Below the pieces are notes generated by a model, which saw nothing but the letters and a program-made list of their open reading frames with translations, was not told where the DNA came from and did no database searches. Source: Nonomuraea cavernae (GTDB lineage: Bacteria; Actinomycetota; Actinomycetes; Streptosporangiales; Streptosporangiaceae). Taken from it: 64,000 nucleotides of DNA. Each line of letters starts with the position of its first letter. Within the stretch, counting starts at the first letter, position 1. The translations under genes were made by a program, and so were the position numbers. The stretch covers positions 648-64,647 of the forward strand of contig NZ_BMNH01000032.1 of the NCBI RefSeq assembly GCF_014646355.1. The letters run 5' to 3'. This document shows, one piece after another, positions 42,238 to 51,739 of this stretch.

Positions 42238-43405
42238 GCGAGGTGTAGAGGTCGAGGGTGCGCCGCGCGATGCGCTCCCAGGAGAAGTGCTCGACGGCCC
42301 TGGCCCGGCCCGCCTCGCCCATGGCGCGGGCCCGCGCCGGGTCGCCCAGCAGGCTGTTGACCCGTTCGGCGAGGTCGGCGGCGAACCGGGCCGGATCGTG
42401 CGGGCTGCCGTCGGCTCCCTGGTCGATCGGCGCCAGCAGCCCCGTCTCGCCGTCGGCCACCACCTCGGGGATGCCGCCGGTCGCCGTGGCCACCACGGCC
42501 GTCTCGCAGGCCATCGCCTCCAGGTTGACGATGCCCATCGGCTCGTAGACCGACGGACACACGAACACCGTCGCGTGCGTGAGCAACTGGATCACCTCGG
42601 GCTTGGGCAGCATCTCGGAGATCCACACCACGCCCTCGCGCCGCTGCCCGAGGTCACGGACGAGCTCGGTCACCTCGGCCGCGATCTCCGGCGTGTCGGG
42701 CGCGCCGGCGCAGAGCACGAGCTGCGCGCCGGGGGCGAACTCCCGCGCCGCATGCAGGAGGTGGATCAGCCCCTTCTGCCGGGTGATCCGGCCGACGAAC
42801 ACGACGTACGGGACGCGCGGGTCGACGCCGTGTTTGTTCAGGACGTCGTCGCCCCGGTCGGGGGCGTATTCGGTGGTGTCGATGCCGTTGTGGATCACGC
42901 TCACCCGGCCGGGCGGGATCTCGGGGTAGGCGGCGAGCACGTCGCGCCGCATGCCCTCCGACACGGCGATCACCGCGTCGGCCGCGGCGAGCGCGGTGCG
43001 CTCGGCCCAGGACGAGAGCGTGTAGCCGCCGCCCAGCTGCTCGGCCTTCCACGGGCGCAGCGGTTCGAGGCTGTGCGTGGTGACGACGTGCGGGATGCCG
43101 TACAGCATCTTCGCGACATGTCCGGCGAAATTGGCGTACCAGGTGTGCGAGTGCACCAGGTCGGCGCCTTCGCAGGCGGCGGCCATCTCCAGGTCCACCC
43201 CGAGCACCTGCAGCGCGGCGTTGGCCGGCTCCAGCGCGGCGGGCACCCGGTAGGCGGCGACACCGGGCTCGTCGCGGTCGGCCCCGAAGCACCGCACCCG
43301 GACGTCGGCCAGCCGCCGCAACTCCCGGGCGAGGTACTCGAGATGGACGCCGGCCCCGCCGTACACCTCGGGTGGGTACTCCCGGCTGAGCAGATCAACA
43401 CGCAT
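42206..43405 (-). CDS. glgM: Actinobacterial GlgM/GlgA-type glycosyltransferase
   Basis: A 399-residue GT4-family enzyme. In actinobacteria this protein (Rv1212c-like) joins ADP-glucose to glucose-1-phosphate to make maltose-1-phosphate for the GlgE pathway, with some glycogen synthase activity. REYPPEVYGGAGVHLEYLAR is the characteristic start. The donor site shows VGRITRQKGLIHLL, and the C-terminal E-x7-E is seen in CPSVYEPMGIVNLEAMACET. It is divergent from glgC, which supplies ADP-glucose. Confidence 0.93.
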   Translation of the reverse strand: MRVDLLSREYPPEVYGGAGVHLEYLARELRRLADVRVRCFGADRDEPGVAAYRVPAALEPANAALQVLGVDLEMAAACEGADLVHSHTWYANFAGHVAKMLYGIPHVVTTHSLEPLRPWKAEQLGGGYTLSSWAERTALAAADAVIAVSEGMRRDVLAAYPEIPPGRVSVIHNGIDTTEYAPDRGDDVLNKHGVDPRVPYVVFVGRITRQKGLIHLLHAAREFAPGAQLVLCAGAPDTPEIAAEVTELVRDLGQRREGVVWISEMLPKPEVIQLLTHATVFVCPSVYEPMGIVNLEAMACETAVVATATGGIPEVVADGETGLLAPIDQGADGSPHDPARFAADLAERVNSLLGDPARARAMGEAGRARAVEHFSWERIARRTLDLYTSLTGSATGSPG

Positions 43406-43593
43406 GAGACGACCTTACGAGCTACCAGGGTGCCCAAGCACACCGACAAGCCGGTAAATATCCACCCCGCAGGACGGTGGAGCGGGACGCGTGGCCGCTC
43501 ACCAGGGCCGCCTGCCCGGAGCGGGACGCCCAAGAAGAGAGCCAGTGCGGGGTTTCGTCGATAGATCGGCGATTTGGGGGTAGCGTCCTGGAC

Positions 43594-44829
43594 ATGAGGT
43601 CCCGGAGGGTGCTTGCGGTCGTGCTGGCTGGTGGAGAGGGCAAGAGGCTCATGCCTCTCACGGCGGACCGGGCCAAACCGGCCGTGCCGTTCGGGGGGAT
43701 GTACCGGCTCATCGACTTCGTGCTGTCCAACCTCGCCAACGGCGGTTTCCTGCAGATCGTCGTGCTGACCCAGTACAAGAACCACAGCCTCGACCGGCAC
43801 GTCTCACGCACCTGGCGGCTGTCGGCGATGCTCGGCAACTATGTGACGCCGGTGCCCGCGCAGCAGCGCCTGGGCCCGCGCTGGTTCTCCGGCTCGGCCG
43901 ACGCCCTGTTCCAGAACCTCAACCTGATCTATGACGAGATGCCCGATCACGTGATCGTGTTCGGCGCCGACCACATCTACCGGATGGATCCCCGGCAGAT
44001 GCTCGAACAGCACGAGGACTCGGGCGCCGACGTGACGGTGGCCGCGATCAGGCAGCCGCTGTCGCTGGCCGACCAGTTCGGCGTGATCGAGACCGACCCG
44101 CAGGGGCGCCGCATCGTGGCGTTCCGGGAGAAGCCCAAGGACGCGGTCGGCCTCGCCGACTCCCCCGACGAGGTGTTCGCCTCGATGGGCAACTACGTGT
44201 TCAAGACCCAGTCCATGATCGACGCGTTGCGTGAGGACGCCCTCGACCCCACCAGCAAGCACGACCTGGGCGGCAACATCATCCCCATGCTGGTCAAGTC
44301 GGGCGGAGCCGACGTGTACGACTTCGCCCACAACGTGGTGCCCGGCTCGACCGAGCGCGACCGGGGCTACTGGCGCGACGTGGGCACGCTCGACGCCTAC
44401 TACGAGGCCCACATGGACCTCATCTCGGCGCACCCGATCTTCAACCTCTACAACGACAAGTGGCCGATCCACACCGGTCACGACCCGCTGCCGCCCGCCA
44501 AGTTCGTGCACAACGACGGCGACCGGGTGGGCCGGGCGATCGACTCCCTCGTCTCACCCGGCGTGATCGTCTCGGGCGGCACGGCGTTGCGGTCGATCCT
44601 GTCGCCGAAGGTAGTGCTGCACTCCCACTCGCTGGTCGAGGACTCGGTGCTGATGGAGAACGTCAAGATCGGCCGGGGCGCGGTGGTGCGCAAGGCCATC
44701 ATCGACAAGAACGTGGTGATCCCCGACGGCGCCCGCATCGGCTTCGACCTCGACTACGACCGCACCCGCTTCGCCGTGACCCGGGAGGGCGTCGTGGTCA
44801 TCGGGAAGAACGAGATCGTGGACCGCTGA
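43594..44829 (+). CDS. glgC: Glucose-1-phosphate adenylyltransferase
   Basis: A 411-residue enzyme making ADP-glucose from ATP and glucose-1-phosphate. [20 protein letters not shown] is the nucleotide-binding start, [19 protein letters not shown] and GSADALFQN are catalytic signatures, and the C-terminal left-handed beta-helix begins near [10 protein letters not shown]. The ATG at 43594 gives the family-typical [16 protein letters not shown]; the longer frame upstream has no homology. The 188-bp gap to glgM should hold both promoters. Confidence 0.96.
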   Translation: MRSRRVLAVVLAGGEGKRLMPLTADRAKPAVPFGGMYRLIDFVLSNLANGGFLQIVVLTQYKNHSLDRHVSRTWRLSAMLGNYVTPVPAQQRLGPRWFSGSADALFQNLNLIYDEMPDHVIVFGADHIYRMDPRQMLEQHEDSGADVTVAAIRQPLSLADQFGVIETDPQGRRIVAFREKPKDAVGLADSPDEVFASMGNYVFKTQSMIDALREDALDPTSKHDLGGNIIPMLVKSGGADVYDFAHNVVPGSTERDRGYWRDVGTLDAYYEAHMDLISAHPIFNLYNDKWPIHTGHDPLPPAKFVHNDGDRVGRAIDSLVSPGVIVSGGTALRSILSPKVVLHSHSLVEDSVLMENVKIGRGAVVRKAIIDKNVVIPDGARIGFDLDYDRTRFAVTREGVVVIGKNEIVDR

Positions 44830-44871
44830 CCGGCGGGCTGAGCCGTGCGCGTCGCCCAGGTGCGCCGAGGG

Positions 44872-44945
44872 TGCCGCCCCGGGGATTCGAACCCCGAACC
44901 TCCACATCCTGAATGTGGCGCCTCTGCCAGTTGGGCCAGAGCGGC
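44872..44945 (-). tRNA. tRNA with CAG (Leu) anticodon and a short variable loop
   Basis: A 74-nt cloverleaf. Acceptor GCCGCTC/GGGCGGC pairs fully, the anticodon stem CCACA/TGTGG closes loop TTCAGGA, giving CAG, and the T-arm is CGGGG-TTCGAAT-CCCCG. The variable loop is only five bases, whereas bacterial tRNA-Leu normally has a long variable arm. Discriminator is A, followed by CCC rather than CCA. The D-stem has three pairs plus a C-A mismatch. Confidence 0.88.
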
Positions 44946-45187
44946 GTGGGCCCCGGGCCGGCTGGCGTGGGCCGGACCCGGAACGAAGGACCGGATCCAG
45001 CCGGGGGGCGCCATTCCCGCCGGTCAGACCGTGGTCCGCGGCCTTGATCGCTCAGGGCCGTCATGCTGCATGTCCTCAACGGTAACCGGGTGATCATCGG
45101 CCACGCCACGCATTTAGCGCCGCGGCCGGGCCTCAGCCGAACGTGGCGGGACGGCTGGGCCACGGGACCCCGCGCGGGCACCCGCCG

Positions 45188-46147
45188 TCAGTGGCCGTTC
45201 CCGCAGCTCCCCCAGCACGTCGTGCCCGGCGTGTTGAGGAGGCCGAGATCGCGGAGCACCGCCTTGGTCCGGCCGACCTCGGAGCCGAGCCACACCTTGA
45301 AGTCGTCACCCGCCAGCGGGATGGAGCTCCATCCCCGGACGCGGCAGGTGGTCTGCCAGGCCGCCGAATCGGCGACCGTCTCGCACAGCTCGAGGGCCGA
45401 GGCGCGGCTCTCCTCGGTCATGCCGGTCGGCCCGACCGCCGCGCACCAGTCGGCGAAGTCGACGCGCACCCCCGACTCCAGCAGGCTCGGCGCGTCGATG
45501 CCCTCGACCCGGCGGGCGCTGGACACGGCCAGCGGCCTGACCAGCCCCATGCGGATGCTGCCGCGCCAGTCGGGGAGCGTGCCGGCGGCGGCCGCGGCCC
45601 GGCCGCCGAGCAGCGCGGTGGCCGCCCCGACGGCACTGGGATAGCCGGTGTAGTCGACCCGCCGGGTGTCGGCGCCCAGCCCCCGCGCGATCAACCCGAA
45701 CAGCAGGTGGTCGGGCTCTCCCTGAGGCCCGCCGGCGAGCAGCGTCTGCTCGGGCCGGGCCAGCAGGTGGGCGCCGAACTCGTCGAAGTCCTTGAACCGT
45801 GAGTTGGCGGGCACGACCACCACCTCGACGTCGCCGACCAGCCTGGCCAGCGGGGTCGTGGTGTCGAGCAGGCCGGGCCGGCCGTTCAGCTCGGCGGCTG
45901 CCAGGACGGACAGCCCGGTGACGGTGATCGGGGTGGCCGCTCCGGGCCCGCCCGGCCGGGCCGACACCGTGAATCCGGCCCGGCCGCCGGCCCGCACGAG
46001 CGCCTGGACGACGCCCTCCAGCCGGTCGGTGGCCGCCGTGACGGAGAACGGCTGCCGCGGCCTCGCGGGCACGCCGCGCTCGGTGCCGCACCCGGCCGCG
46101 CACGCCGCGACGCCGAGTCCCAGCGCGAAGAAGTGCCGTCGGCGCAT
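45188..46147 (-). CDS. Orphan TctC/Bug-type solute-binding lipoprotein
   Basis: A 319-residue exported protein. The Sec signal is MRRRHFFALGLGVAACAAGC, with the lipobox cysteine at residue 20. VVPANSRFKDFDEFGAHLLA, the DYTGYPSAVGAATALLGG stretch and the overall layout match the TctC family, which captures carboxylates such as citrate or nicotinate. No TctA or TctB membrane partner is nearby, so it either serves a distant transporter or acts as a sensor. GGGAGG lies 6-7 bp upstream of the ATG. Confidence 0.82.
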   Translation of the reverse strand: MRRRHFFALGLGVAACAAGCGTERGVPARPRQPFSVTAATDRLEGVVQALVRAGGRAGFTVSARPGGPGAATPITVTGLSVLAAAELNGRPGLLDTTTPLARLVGDVEVVVVPANSRFKDFDEFGAHLLARPEQTLLAGGPQGEPDHLLFGLIARGLGADTRRVDYTGYPSAVGAATALLGGRAAAAAGTLPDWRGSIRMGLVRPLAVSSARRVEGIDAPSLLESGVRVDFADWCAAVGPTGMTEESRASALELCETVADSAAWQTTCRVRGWSSIPLAGDDFKVWLGSEVGRTKAVLRDLGLLNTPGTTCWGSCGNGH

Positions 46148-46255
46148 GACGTGCCTCCCCGAGATGCGGCAAGACCTCCTCTTACTACAGGTTATTAACA
46201 CATCACGTACGGTCACACGCCGGGGTCGCCGCAACCCTGATCCCGAGAACCGGAC

Positions 46256-47023
46256 TTACCGCTTCGCGCCGACGCCGGCCAGGAGGTAGGACGACGTGGA
46301 CGGCTCGCCGACCAGCCTCGGCCGGTCCGGACGCCAGTCGGGGGCGTTCACCAGGCCCGGCTCGACCAGCGCGAAGTCACCGAAGAACGTCCTGATGCCG
46401 GCCGGGGTGCGGTCGGCCCCGGCGGCGGAGGGCCCACGCGAGATCACCTTGGCCGCGTCCTCGGGGCTCAGCCGCCCGACCGAGGTGGCGTGCGTGATCA
46501 CCAGATGGCTGCCGGGCGCCAGCGCGTCGCGCAGCCTGGCCACCATCCGCTGAGGATCGGCCGAGTCGGGGACGAAGTGCAGCACCGAGGCCAGCACCAC
46601 TCCGACCGGCCGGTCGAGGTCGAGGTAGGCGGAGGCGCGCTCCAGCACCTCGCCCGCGTCGAACAGGTCGGCCTGGACCAGGACGGCCCGGCCCGACTCC
46701 TCCAGCAGATCTCTGGCCCGGGTGGCCACGACCGGGTCGTGGTCCACGTAGACGACCCTGGCGCCGGGGGCCACCTCGTGCACGTGCCCTCCGGTGGGCA
46801 GGCCGCTGCCCAGGTCGAGGAACTGGCCGACCTCGGCCTGGGCGAGGTAGCGCACCGCCCGCTGCAGGAACTCCCGGTTGATCCGCGCGAGGGGAACGGC
46901 TTGCGGGAACAGGGCCGCAAGCCGGTCGGTCACCTCGCGGTCGACGGCGGTGTTGTCATCGCCGCCGAGCATGTAGTCGTACATTCGCGCAAGGTTGGGA
47001 GCCTGAGGATCGAACTCGACCAC
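46256..47023 (-). CDS. SAM-dependent methyltransferase (Methyltransf_19/DUF574)
   Basis: A 255-residue class-I methyltransferase of the actinomycete-specific DUF574 family. PNLARMYDYMLGGDDNTAVD is diagnostic, FLDLGSGLPTGGHVHEV is motif I, and VVYVDHDPVV is motif II. Streptomycetes carry many of these with unknown substrates. It stands alone, 72 bp downstream of the glmS stop in the minus direction and separated by an A/T-rich spacer. Confidence 0.92.
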   Translation of the reverse strand: MVEFDPQAPNLARMYDYMLGGDDNTAVDREVTDRLAALFPQAVPLARINREFLQRAVRYLAQAEVGQFLDLGSGLPTGGHVHEVAPGARVVYVDHDPVVATRARDLLEESGRAVLVQADLFDAGEVLERASAYLDLDRPVGVVLASVLHFVPDSADPQRMVARLRDALAPGSHLVITHATSVGRLSPEDAAKVISRGPSAAGADRTPAGIRTFFGDFALVEPGLVNAPDWRPDRPRLVGEPSTSSYLLAGVGAKR

Positions 47024-47095
47024 ACGAGGAGCTTAAGTCGCTATTCCAGGAATAACGAGAAGTTTGTCGGATTGTGGCCATCGTGCCATATGAAT

Positions 47096-48916
47096 TTATT
47101 CAACTGTGACACTCTTTGCCAGATTGCGCGGCTTGTCCACATCGCGGCCGAGGGCGACCGCCGCGTGATAGGCCAGCAGCTGCAGGGGGATCGTCAGCAG
47201 GATCGGGTCCAGCTCGATCTCGTTGCGGGGCACCACGATCACGTCGTCGGCCAGCTTCGCGTCGGGCTCGCGATGACCCACCATGAGCACCTGGCCGCCG
47301 CGGGCGCGGATCTCGCCGAGCGTGGTGAGGTTCTTGTCGAGCAGCTCGTCGTCGGGGACGATCGCGACCGTCGGCATCTCGGGGCCGATCAGCGCGAGCG
47401 GCCCGTGCTTGAGCTCGCTGGCCGGATAGGCCTCCGCGTGCACGTACGAGATCTCCTTGAGCTTCTGGGCGCCCTCACGGGCCACGGGGTAGCCCCGCAC
47501 CCGGCCGACGAACATCATGCTCGGATACTTCGCGTACTTCTGCGCCAGCTCGGCGATCTTGTCGCCCTGGGCCAGGATCTCCTCTATCTGCCCGGGCAGC
47601 CTGCGCAACCCCTCGCAGATGCGCCGACCGTCGGCCGGCGACAGGTCGTGCACCCGGCCGAAGTGCAGCGCGAGCAGCGCGAAGGCCAGCGACGTGGAGG
47701 TGAACGCCTTGGTGGAGGCGACCGACACCTCGGGCCCGGCGTGCAGGTAGACGCCGCCGTCGACCTCCCGGGCGATCGCGCTGCCGACCGCGTTGACGAT
47801 GCCGATGACCCGGCCGCCCTTGCGCTTCAGCTCCTGCACCGCGGCGAGCGTGTCGTAGGTCTCGCCCGACTGGCTGATCGCGACGTACAGGGTGTCGGGG
47901 TCGACGACCGGGTTGCGGTAGCGGAACTCGCTGGCGGGCTCGGCGTCGGCCGGGATGCGGGCCAGCTCCTCGATCAGCTGGGCGCCGATCTGACCCGAGT
48001 AGTAGGCCGAGCCACAGCCGATGATCTTCACCCGGCGGAAGGACCGGGTCTCGCGGGCGTCCATGTTGAGCCCGCCCAGGTGCGCGATGTGGAAGCGCTC
48101 GTCGAGGCGGCCGCGCATGGTGCGGGAGACCGTGTCGGGCTGCTCGGAGATCTCCTTGAGCAGGTAGTGCTCGTAACCGCCGGTGTCGTAGTGGCCGGCC
48201 TCCCAGTCGACGGTCAGCGGCTCCTTGGCCGTCTCGCGGGCGTCGCTGGCGAAGGTGTGGAAGCCGTCGGCCTTGAGCACGGCCAGCTCGCCGTCCTCCA
48301 GGTGCACGACCTGACGCGTGTAGCGGACCAGCGCGGCCACGTCGGACGCGGCGAACATCTCCTTCTCGCCGATGCCGAGCACGATCGGGCTGCCGTTGCG
48401 CGCCACCACGACCTCCCCCGGCCGCTGGGCGTCGATCACCGCGATGCCGTACGTGCCGACGATGCTCTTGAGCGCCTTCCTGACCGCCTCCTCCAGCGTC
48501 TCGGTCTCCTCGGCGGTGCGGGCGATCAGGTGGGCGAGCACCTCGGTGTCGGTCTCGGAGACGAACGCCACCCCGTCGGCGACCAGCTTGGCGCGCAGCT
48601 CGTCGGCGTTCTCGATGATGCCGTTGTGCACGACCGCGATGCGCTCGTCGGTCGACAGGTGCGGATGCGCGTTGAGGTCACTGGGGACGCCGTGGGTCGC
48701 CCAGCGCGTGTGACCGATGCCGAGGCCGCCCTTGAACCTGGCCGGCATCACCTTGGCCAGATCGGCCACCCTGCCCTTGACCTTGCGCAGCTTGAGGCCC
48801 TTGTTCGACACCACGACACCCGCCGAGTCGTAGCCGCGATACTCCAGCCGCTGCAGGCCCTCCAGCAGGATGGGCGCCGCGTCCTTCGATCCGACGTAGG
48901 CGACGATTCCGCACAT
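47096..48916 (-). CDS. glmS: Glutamine-fructose-6-phosphate aminotransferase (isomerizing)
   Basis: A 606-residue enzyme that makes glucosamine-6-phosphate for cell wall synthesis. Cys2 in MCGIVAYVGS is the glutaminase nucleophile. RWATHGVPSDLNAHPHLSTD and IENADELRAKL belong to the glutaminase half. The two SIS isomerase domains contain GCGSAYYSGQIG, AISQSGETYDTLAA and HGPLALIGPEMP, and the protein ends NLAKSVTVE. No glmS ribozyme is recognisable in the 20-bp gap upstream, which fits actinobacteria. A small conserved gene precedes it. Confidence 0.97.
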   Translation of the reverse strand: MCGIVAYVGSKDAAPILLEGLQRLEYRGYDSAGVVVSNKGLKLRKVKGRVADLAKVMPARFKGGLGIGHTRWATHGVPSDLNAHPHLSTDERIAVVHNGIIENADELRAKLVADGVAFVSETDTEVLAHLIARTAEETETLEEAVRKALKSIVGTYGIAVIDAQRPGEVVVARNGSPIVLGIGEKEMFAASDVAALVRYTRQVVHLEDGELAVLKADGFHTFASDARETAKEPLTVDWEAGHYDTGGYEHYLLKEISEQPDTVSRTMRGRLDERFHIAHLGGLNMDARETRSFRRVKIIGCGSAYYSGQIGAQLIEELARIPADAEPASEFRYRNPVVDPDTLYVAISQSGETYDTLAAVQELKRKGGRVIGIVNAVGSAIAREVDGGVYLHAGPEVSVASTKAFTSTSLAFALLALHFGRVHDLSPADGRRICEGLRRLPGQIEEILAQGDKIAELAQKYAKYPSMMFVGRVRGYPVAREGAQKLKEISYVHAEAYPASELKHGPLALIGPEMPTVAIVPDDELLDKNLTTLGEIRARGGQVLMVGHREPDAKLADDVIVVPRNEIELDPILLTIPLQLLAYHAAVALGRDVDKPRNLAKSVTVE

Positions 48917-48936
48917 CCGAGGTCTCCTCTGTCCGC

Positions 48937-49206
48937 TTATCCGTAGACGATCCGGCGCAGCTGCCGCAGAGACAGCTGGGGCGCCGCCACCGGGCGGCCC
49001 CGCAGCTCCGCGGCGACCCTGGGGAAGATCTCGTCGTTGGTGAAGCCGTGAGCCTTCAGCTCGGAATGACGCCGCCGTACGAACTCCTCGACCGGCTCGG
49101 AGAAGTACGCCAGCACGTCGGCCACCACGCGCGCCGCCTCGCCCGAGCCGAGCCCGCTGGTGCGGGCCAGATGGGCGATGAGGTCCTCATAGGGATGCCG
49201 TGCCAT
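48937..49206 (-). CDS. Small conserved protein upstream of glmS
   Basis: An 89-residue basic protein beginning MARHPYEDLIAHLARTSGLG. Its C-terminus (APQLSLRQLRRIVYG) ends 20 bp before glmS, so the two are probably co-transcribed. Helical throughout, with no signal peptide or membrane segment. I do not recognise a family. An upstream in-frame start at 49245 would add 13 residues without a better ribosome-binding site. Confidence 0.72.
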   Translation of the reverse strand: MARHPYEDLIAHLARTSGLGSGEAARVVADVLAYFSEPVEEFVRRRHSELKAHGFTNDEIFPRVAAELRGRPVAAPQLSLRQLRRIVYG

Positions 49207-49440
49207 GGACACAGACGAGGACACTACGCATGAGAGACGAGACATGCCAAGGTCCTGCCCGAAATCGGGCAGGATTACCGCCTAGTGGGCTCCCGAACGT
49301 GTCCAACCTTTCGCCAAGCACCGGCCCACGGCCGTCACCGTGGCCGGCCTCATCCGCATCATCCGTCACGTCTGACACATCCCTTTCTGGGAATGGTTAC
49401 GGCGGGTGATCGAGCAAAGCCGCTACGTGGGGGTATTTTC

Positions 49441-51321
49441 ATGCTGCACTGGGTCGTCGCCGGACTGGCCGCGAGCGCTCTGGCCGGGCCGAGCCAGCCC
49501 GGCAGGCAGGCCGAGTTCGCCGCGGCGGCCAGAGACTACGGCGTGCCGGTCAGCGTGCTGCTCGGCCTCTCCTACCTGGAGTCCCGCTGGGACGGCAACG
49601 CCGGCGAGCCGAGCGTGGGCGGCGGCTACGGGCCGATGCATCTCGTGGACACCGACGCCGCGCGAGCCGGCGGACACGCGGCGCCCCCGGCACCGCCGGC
49701 GCCCGCATCGCCCGCATCGCCCGCATCGCCCGCATCGCCAGCGGCGCCCGTCTCCCGGCAGGCGACGGTGCGGGAGGCGGCGCGGCTGACCGGGCTGCCC
49801 CCGGACAGGCTGCGCTCCGACCCGGCGGCCAACATCCGGGGCGGCGCCGCCGTCCTCGCCTCCTACCAGCCGCACCGCAGCGCCGACCCGGCCGACTGGC
49901 ACGACGCCGTCACCCGCTACTCGGGCTCCCGGGCCTTCGCCGACGAGGTGTTCGCGGTCATCCGGGAGGGCGCGGCCCGCCGTACGGACGACGGCTTCCG
50001 GATCCGGCTGGAGCCGGATCCCGATGCGCGCCCGGCGCCTCGGGCGGACCCGGACGCACGCCCGGCGCCGCGAGCGGACCCGGACGCGCGCCAGGCGCCG
50101 CGAGCGGACCCGGCCCAGGAGACGGAGTGCCCCGCCGCGCTGGCCTGCGAGTGGATGCCCGCCGCCTACCGGCGCACCGGCGGCGGTGGCTACGGCAACC
50201 ACGACCGGCTCGACCGCGCGCGGCGCGTCGACTACATCGTGATCCACGACACCGAGGGCGCCTACGCGGGCCTGCCGAAGCTCGTGCACGACCCCGAGTA
50301 CGTGAGCTGGCACTACACGGTCCGTTCCCGCGACGGGCACGTCGCCCAGCACGTGCGGACCGGGGACATCGCCTGGCACGCCGGCAACTGGGACGTCAAC
50401 ACCCGCTCGATCGGCATCGAGCACGAGGGCTACCTGGCCACGGGCGGCACCTGGTACACCGAGGCGATGTACCGGGCGTCGGCCAGGCTGGTGCGCTACC
50501 TCGCGGCCCGCTACGACATCCCGATCGACCGGGCGCACATCCTCGGCCACGACACCGTGCCCGGCACCACGCCCGAGGCCCTGCCGGGCATGCACGAGGA
50601 CCCCGGCCCCTACTGGGACTGGGCCCACTACTTCGACCTCATGGGTCACCCGATCGAGGGCTCCCGCCGCGGCACCTCGGTCGTCATCCGGCCCGACTAC
50701 GAGACCCACCGGCCCCGCTTCACCGGCTGCTCCAAGACCGGCTGCGAGCCCCACGGCGCCTCGACGGTGTGGCTGCGCACCGAACCCCGCGCCGACGCCC
50801 CGCTGATCGACGACATCGGCAAGCGGGTCGGCCAGCCCAGCACCCGCAGCGTGTACGACCACAGCGCGCGAGCCTCGACCGGCCAGCGGTTCGCCCTCGC
50901 CGGGACCCAGGACGACTGGACGGCCATCTGGTACCTCGGCCAGAAGGCGTGGTTCCGCAACCCGCCCGACCGGCCCACCGCCGTGCCCGCCAGGGGCCCG
51001 CTGGTCACCCCGATCGACGGGCGCGTCAGGGTCTACGGCCGCGCCTACCCCGAACGATCCGCCTACCGGGGCACGCGCGCCGCCTACCAGCAGGAGGTCG
51101 CCCTCCCGTACGTGATCCGCCCCGGCCAGTTCTACTCCCTCGGTCTGACCGTGGCCGGCTCCTACCAGGCGACCGGCTCCTTCGTCCCGGCCCGGCATGT
51201 CAGCGTCCAGGGCGACCAGCGCTTCCACCAGATCCAGCTCGGCCACCGCATCGCGTTCGTCATGGCCAAGGACGTCCGCGTGATCCGGTCGGCTGCTCGG
51301 TCCCACGCCGGATCACGCTGA
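49441..51321 (+). CDS. N-acetylmuramoyl-L-alanine amidase, secreted
   Basis: A 626-residue peptidoglycan hydrolase. A short signal-like start (MLHWVVAGLAASALAG) is followed by a lysozyme-like segment (AAARDYGVPVSVLLGLSYLE). A Pro/Ala/Ser linker and a DPDARPAPRA-repeat linker follow. The Amidase_2 domain (about 240-400) has the zinc ligands in DYIVIHDTEG, the second histidine region WHYTVRSRDGHV, and HILGHDTVPG. The C-terminal third looks like SH3-type wall-binding modules. It cleaves the amide bond between muramic acid and the stem peptide. Confidence 0.88.
   Translation: MLHWVVAGLAASALAGPSQPGRQAEFAAAARDYGVPVSVLLGLSYLESRWDGNAGEPSVGGGYGPMHLVDTDAARAGGHAAPPAPPAPASPASPASPASPAAPVSRQATVREAARLTGLPPDRLRSDPAANIRGGAAVLASYQPHRSADPADWHDAVTRYSGSRAFADEVFAVIREGAARRTDDGFRIRLEPDPDARPAPRADPDARPAPRADPDARQAPRADPAQETECPAALACEWMPAAYRRTGGGGYGNHDRLDRARRVDYIVIHDTEGAYAGLPKLVHDPEYVSWHYTVRSRDGHVAQHVRTGDIAWHAGNWDVNTRSIGIEHEGYLATGGTWYTEAMYRASARLVRYLAARYDIPIDRAHILGHDTVPGTTPEALPGMHEDPGPYWDWAHYFDLMGHPIEGSRRGTSVVIRPDYETHRPRFTGCSKTGCEPHGASTVWLRTEPRADAPLIDDIGKRVGQPSTRSVYDHSARASTGQRFALAGTQDDWTAIWYLGQKAWFRNPPDRPTAVPARGPLVTPIDGRVRVYGRAYPERSAYRGTRAAYQQEVALPYVIRPGQFYSLGLTVAGSYQATGSFVPARHVSVQGDQRFHQIQLGHRIAFVMAKDVRVIRSAARSHAGSR
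49702..49740. repeat. 9-bp tandem repeats in the amidase linker
   Basis: CCCGCATCG is repeated four times and encodes PASPASPASPAS. It is in frame within the Pro/Ala-rich linker, so slippage would only change linker length. Confidence 0.85.
50017..50106. repeat. Three 30-bp tandem repeats in the amidase linker
   Basis: Units at 50017-50046, 50047-50076 and 50077-50106 encode DPDARPAPRA twice and DPDARQAPRA once. They form a charged, flexible linker just before the amidase domain. Confidence 0.88.
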
Positions 51322-51418
51322 ATCACGCCGGAACCCGGCCATGTCGCGGGCGGGACGCGCCGGGCACTCCGCGAAGACGATATGGTTTTCCCGTGGACCG
51401 GCACCTCGCCGGAGACAC

Positions 51419-51490
51419 GCGGAAGTGGCTCAGTGGTAGAGCATCACCTTGCCAAGGTGAGGGTCGCGGGTTCGAATCCCGTCTTCCGCT
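51419..51490 (+). tRNA. tRNA-Gly (GCC), copy 1 of the rightward cluster
   Basis: Identical over all 72 nt to the tRNA-Gly at 23819-23890. Anticodon GCC, acceptor GCGGAAG/CTTCCGC, no encoded CCA. It is the first gene of a Gly-Cys-Gly-Val cluster. Confidence 0.97.
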
Positions 51491-51507
51491 CGGAGTTCAA
51501 CACTCCT

Positions 51508-51578
51508 GGTGGAGTGGCCGAGAGGCGAGGCAGCGGCCTGCAAAGCCGTCCACACGGGTTCAAATCCCGTCTCCACCT
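51508..51578 (+). tRNA. tRNA-Cys (GCA), second genomic copy
   Basis: A 71-nt gene identical to the tRNA-Cys at 23733-23803. Here the base after the discriminator is C-G rather than CCA, so the 3' CCA is not encoded, unlike the other copy. Confidence 0.97.
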
Positions 51579-51633
51579 CGGGCGGACGGCGGACCCTCCG
51601 GGATCCGCTAAGGTAAAGAGCAAGCAGCGCCAC

Positions 51634-51705
51634 GCGGAAGTGGCTCAGTGGTAGAGCATCACCTTGCCAAGGTGAGGGTCGCGGGTTCGAATCCCGTCTT
51701 CCGCT
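51634..51705 (+). tRNA. tRNA-Gly (GCC), copy 2 of the rightward cluster
   Basis: A second identical 72-nt tRNA-Gly within the same cluster, 144 bp from the first Gly gene. It is the gene absent from the leftward cluster. Confidence 0.97.
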
Positions 51706-51739
51706 CTGAGTGACAACTCAACATGTGACAACTCAACAC

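Noticed and set aside
43477-43593. Longer N-terminus for GlgC
   Set aside because: The frame is open but the extra 39 residues have no GlgC homology, and the ATG at 43594 gives the family-typical start.
48917-48936. glmS ribozyme leader
   Set aside because: The gap before glmS is 20 bp and no ribozyme core fits; actinobacteria are not known to use it.
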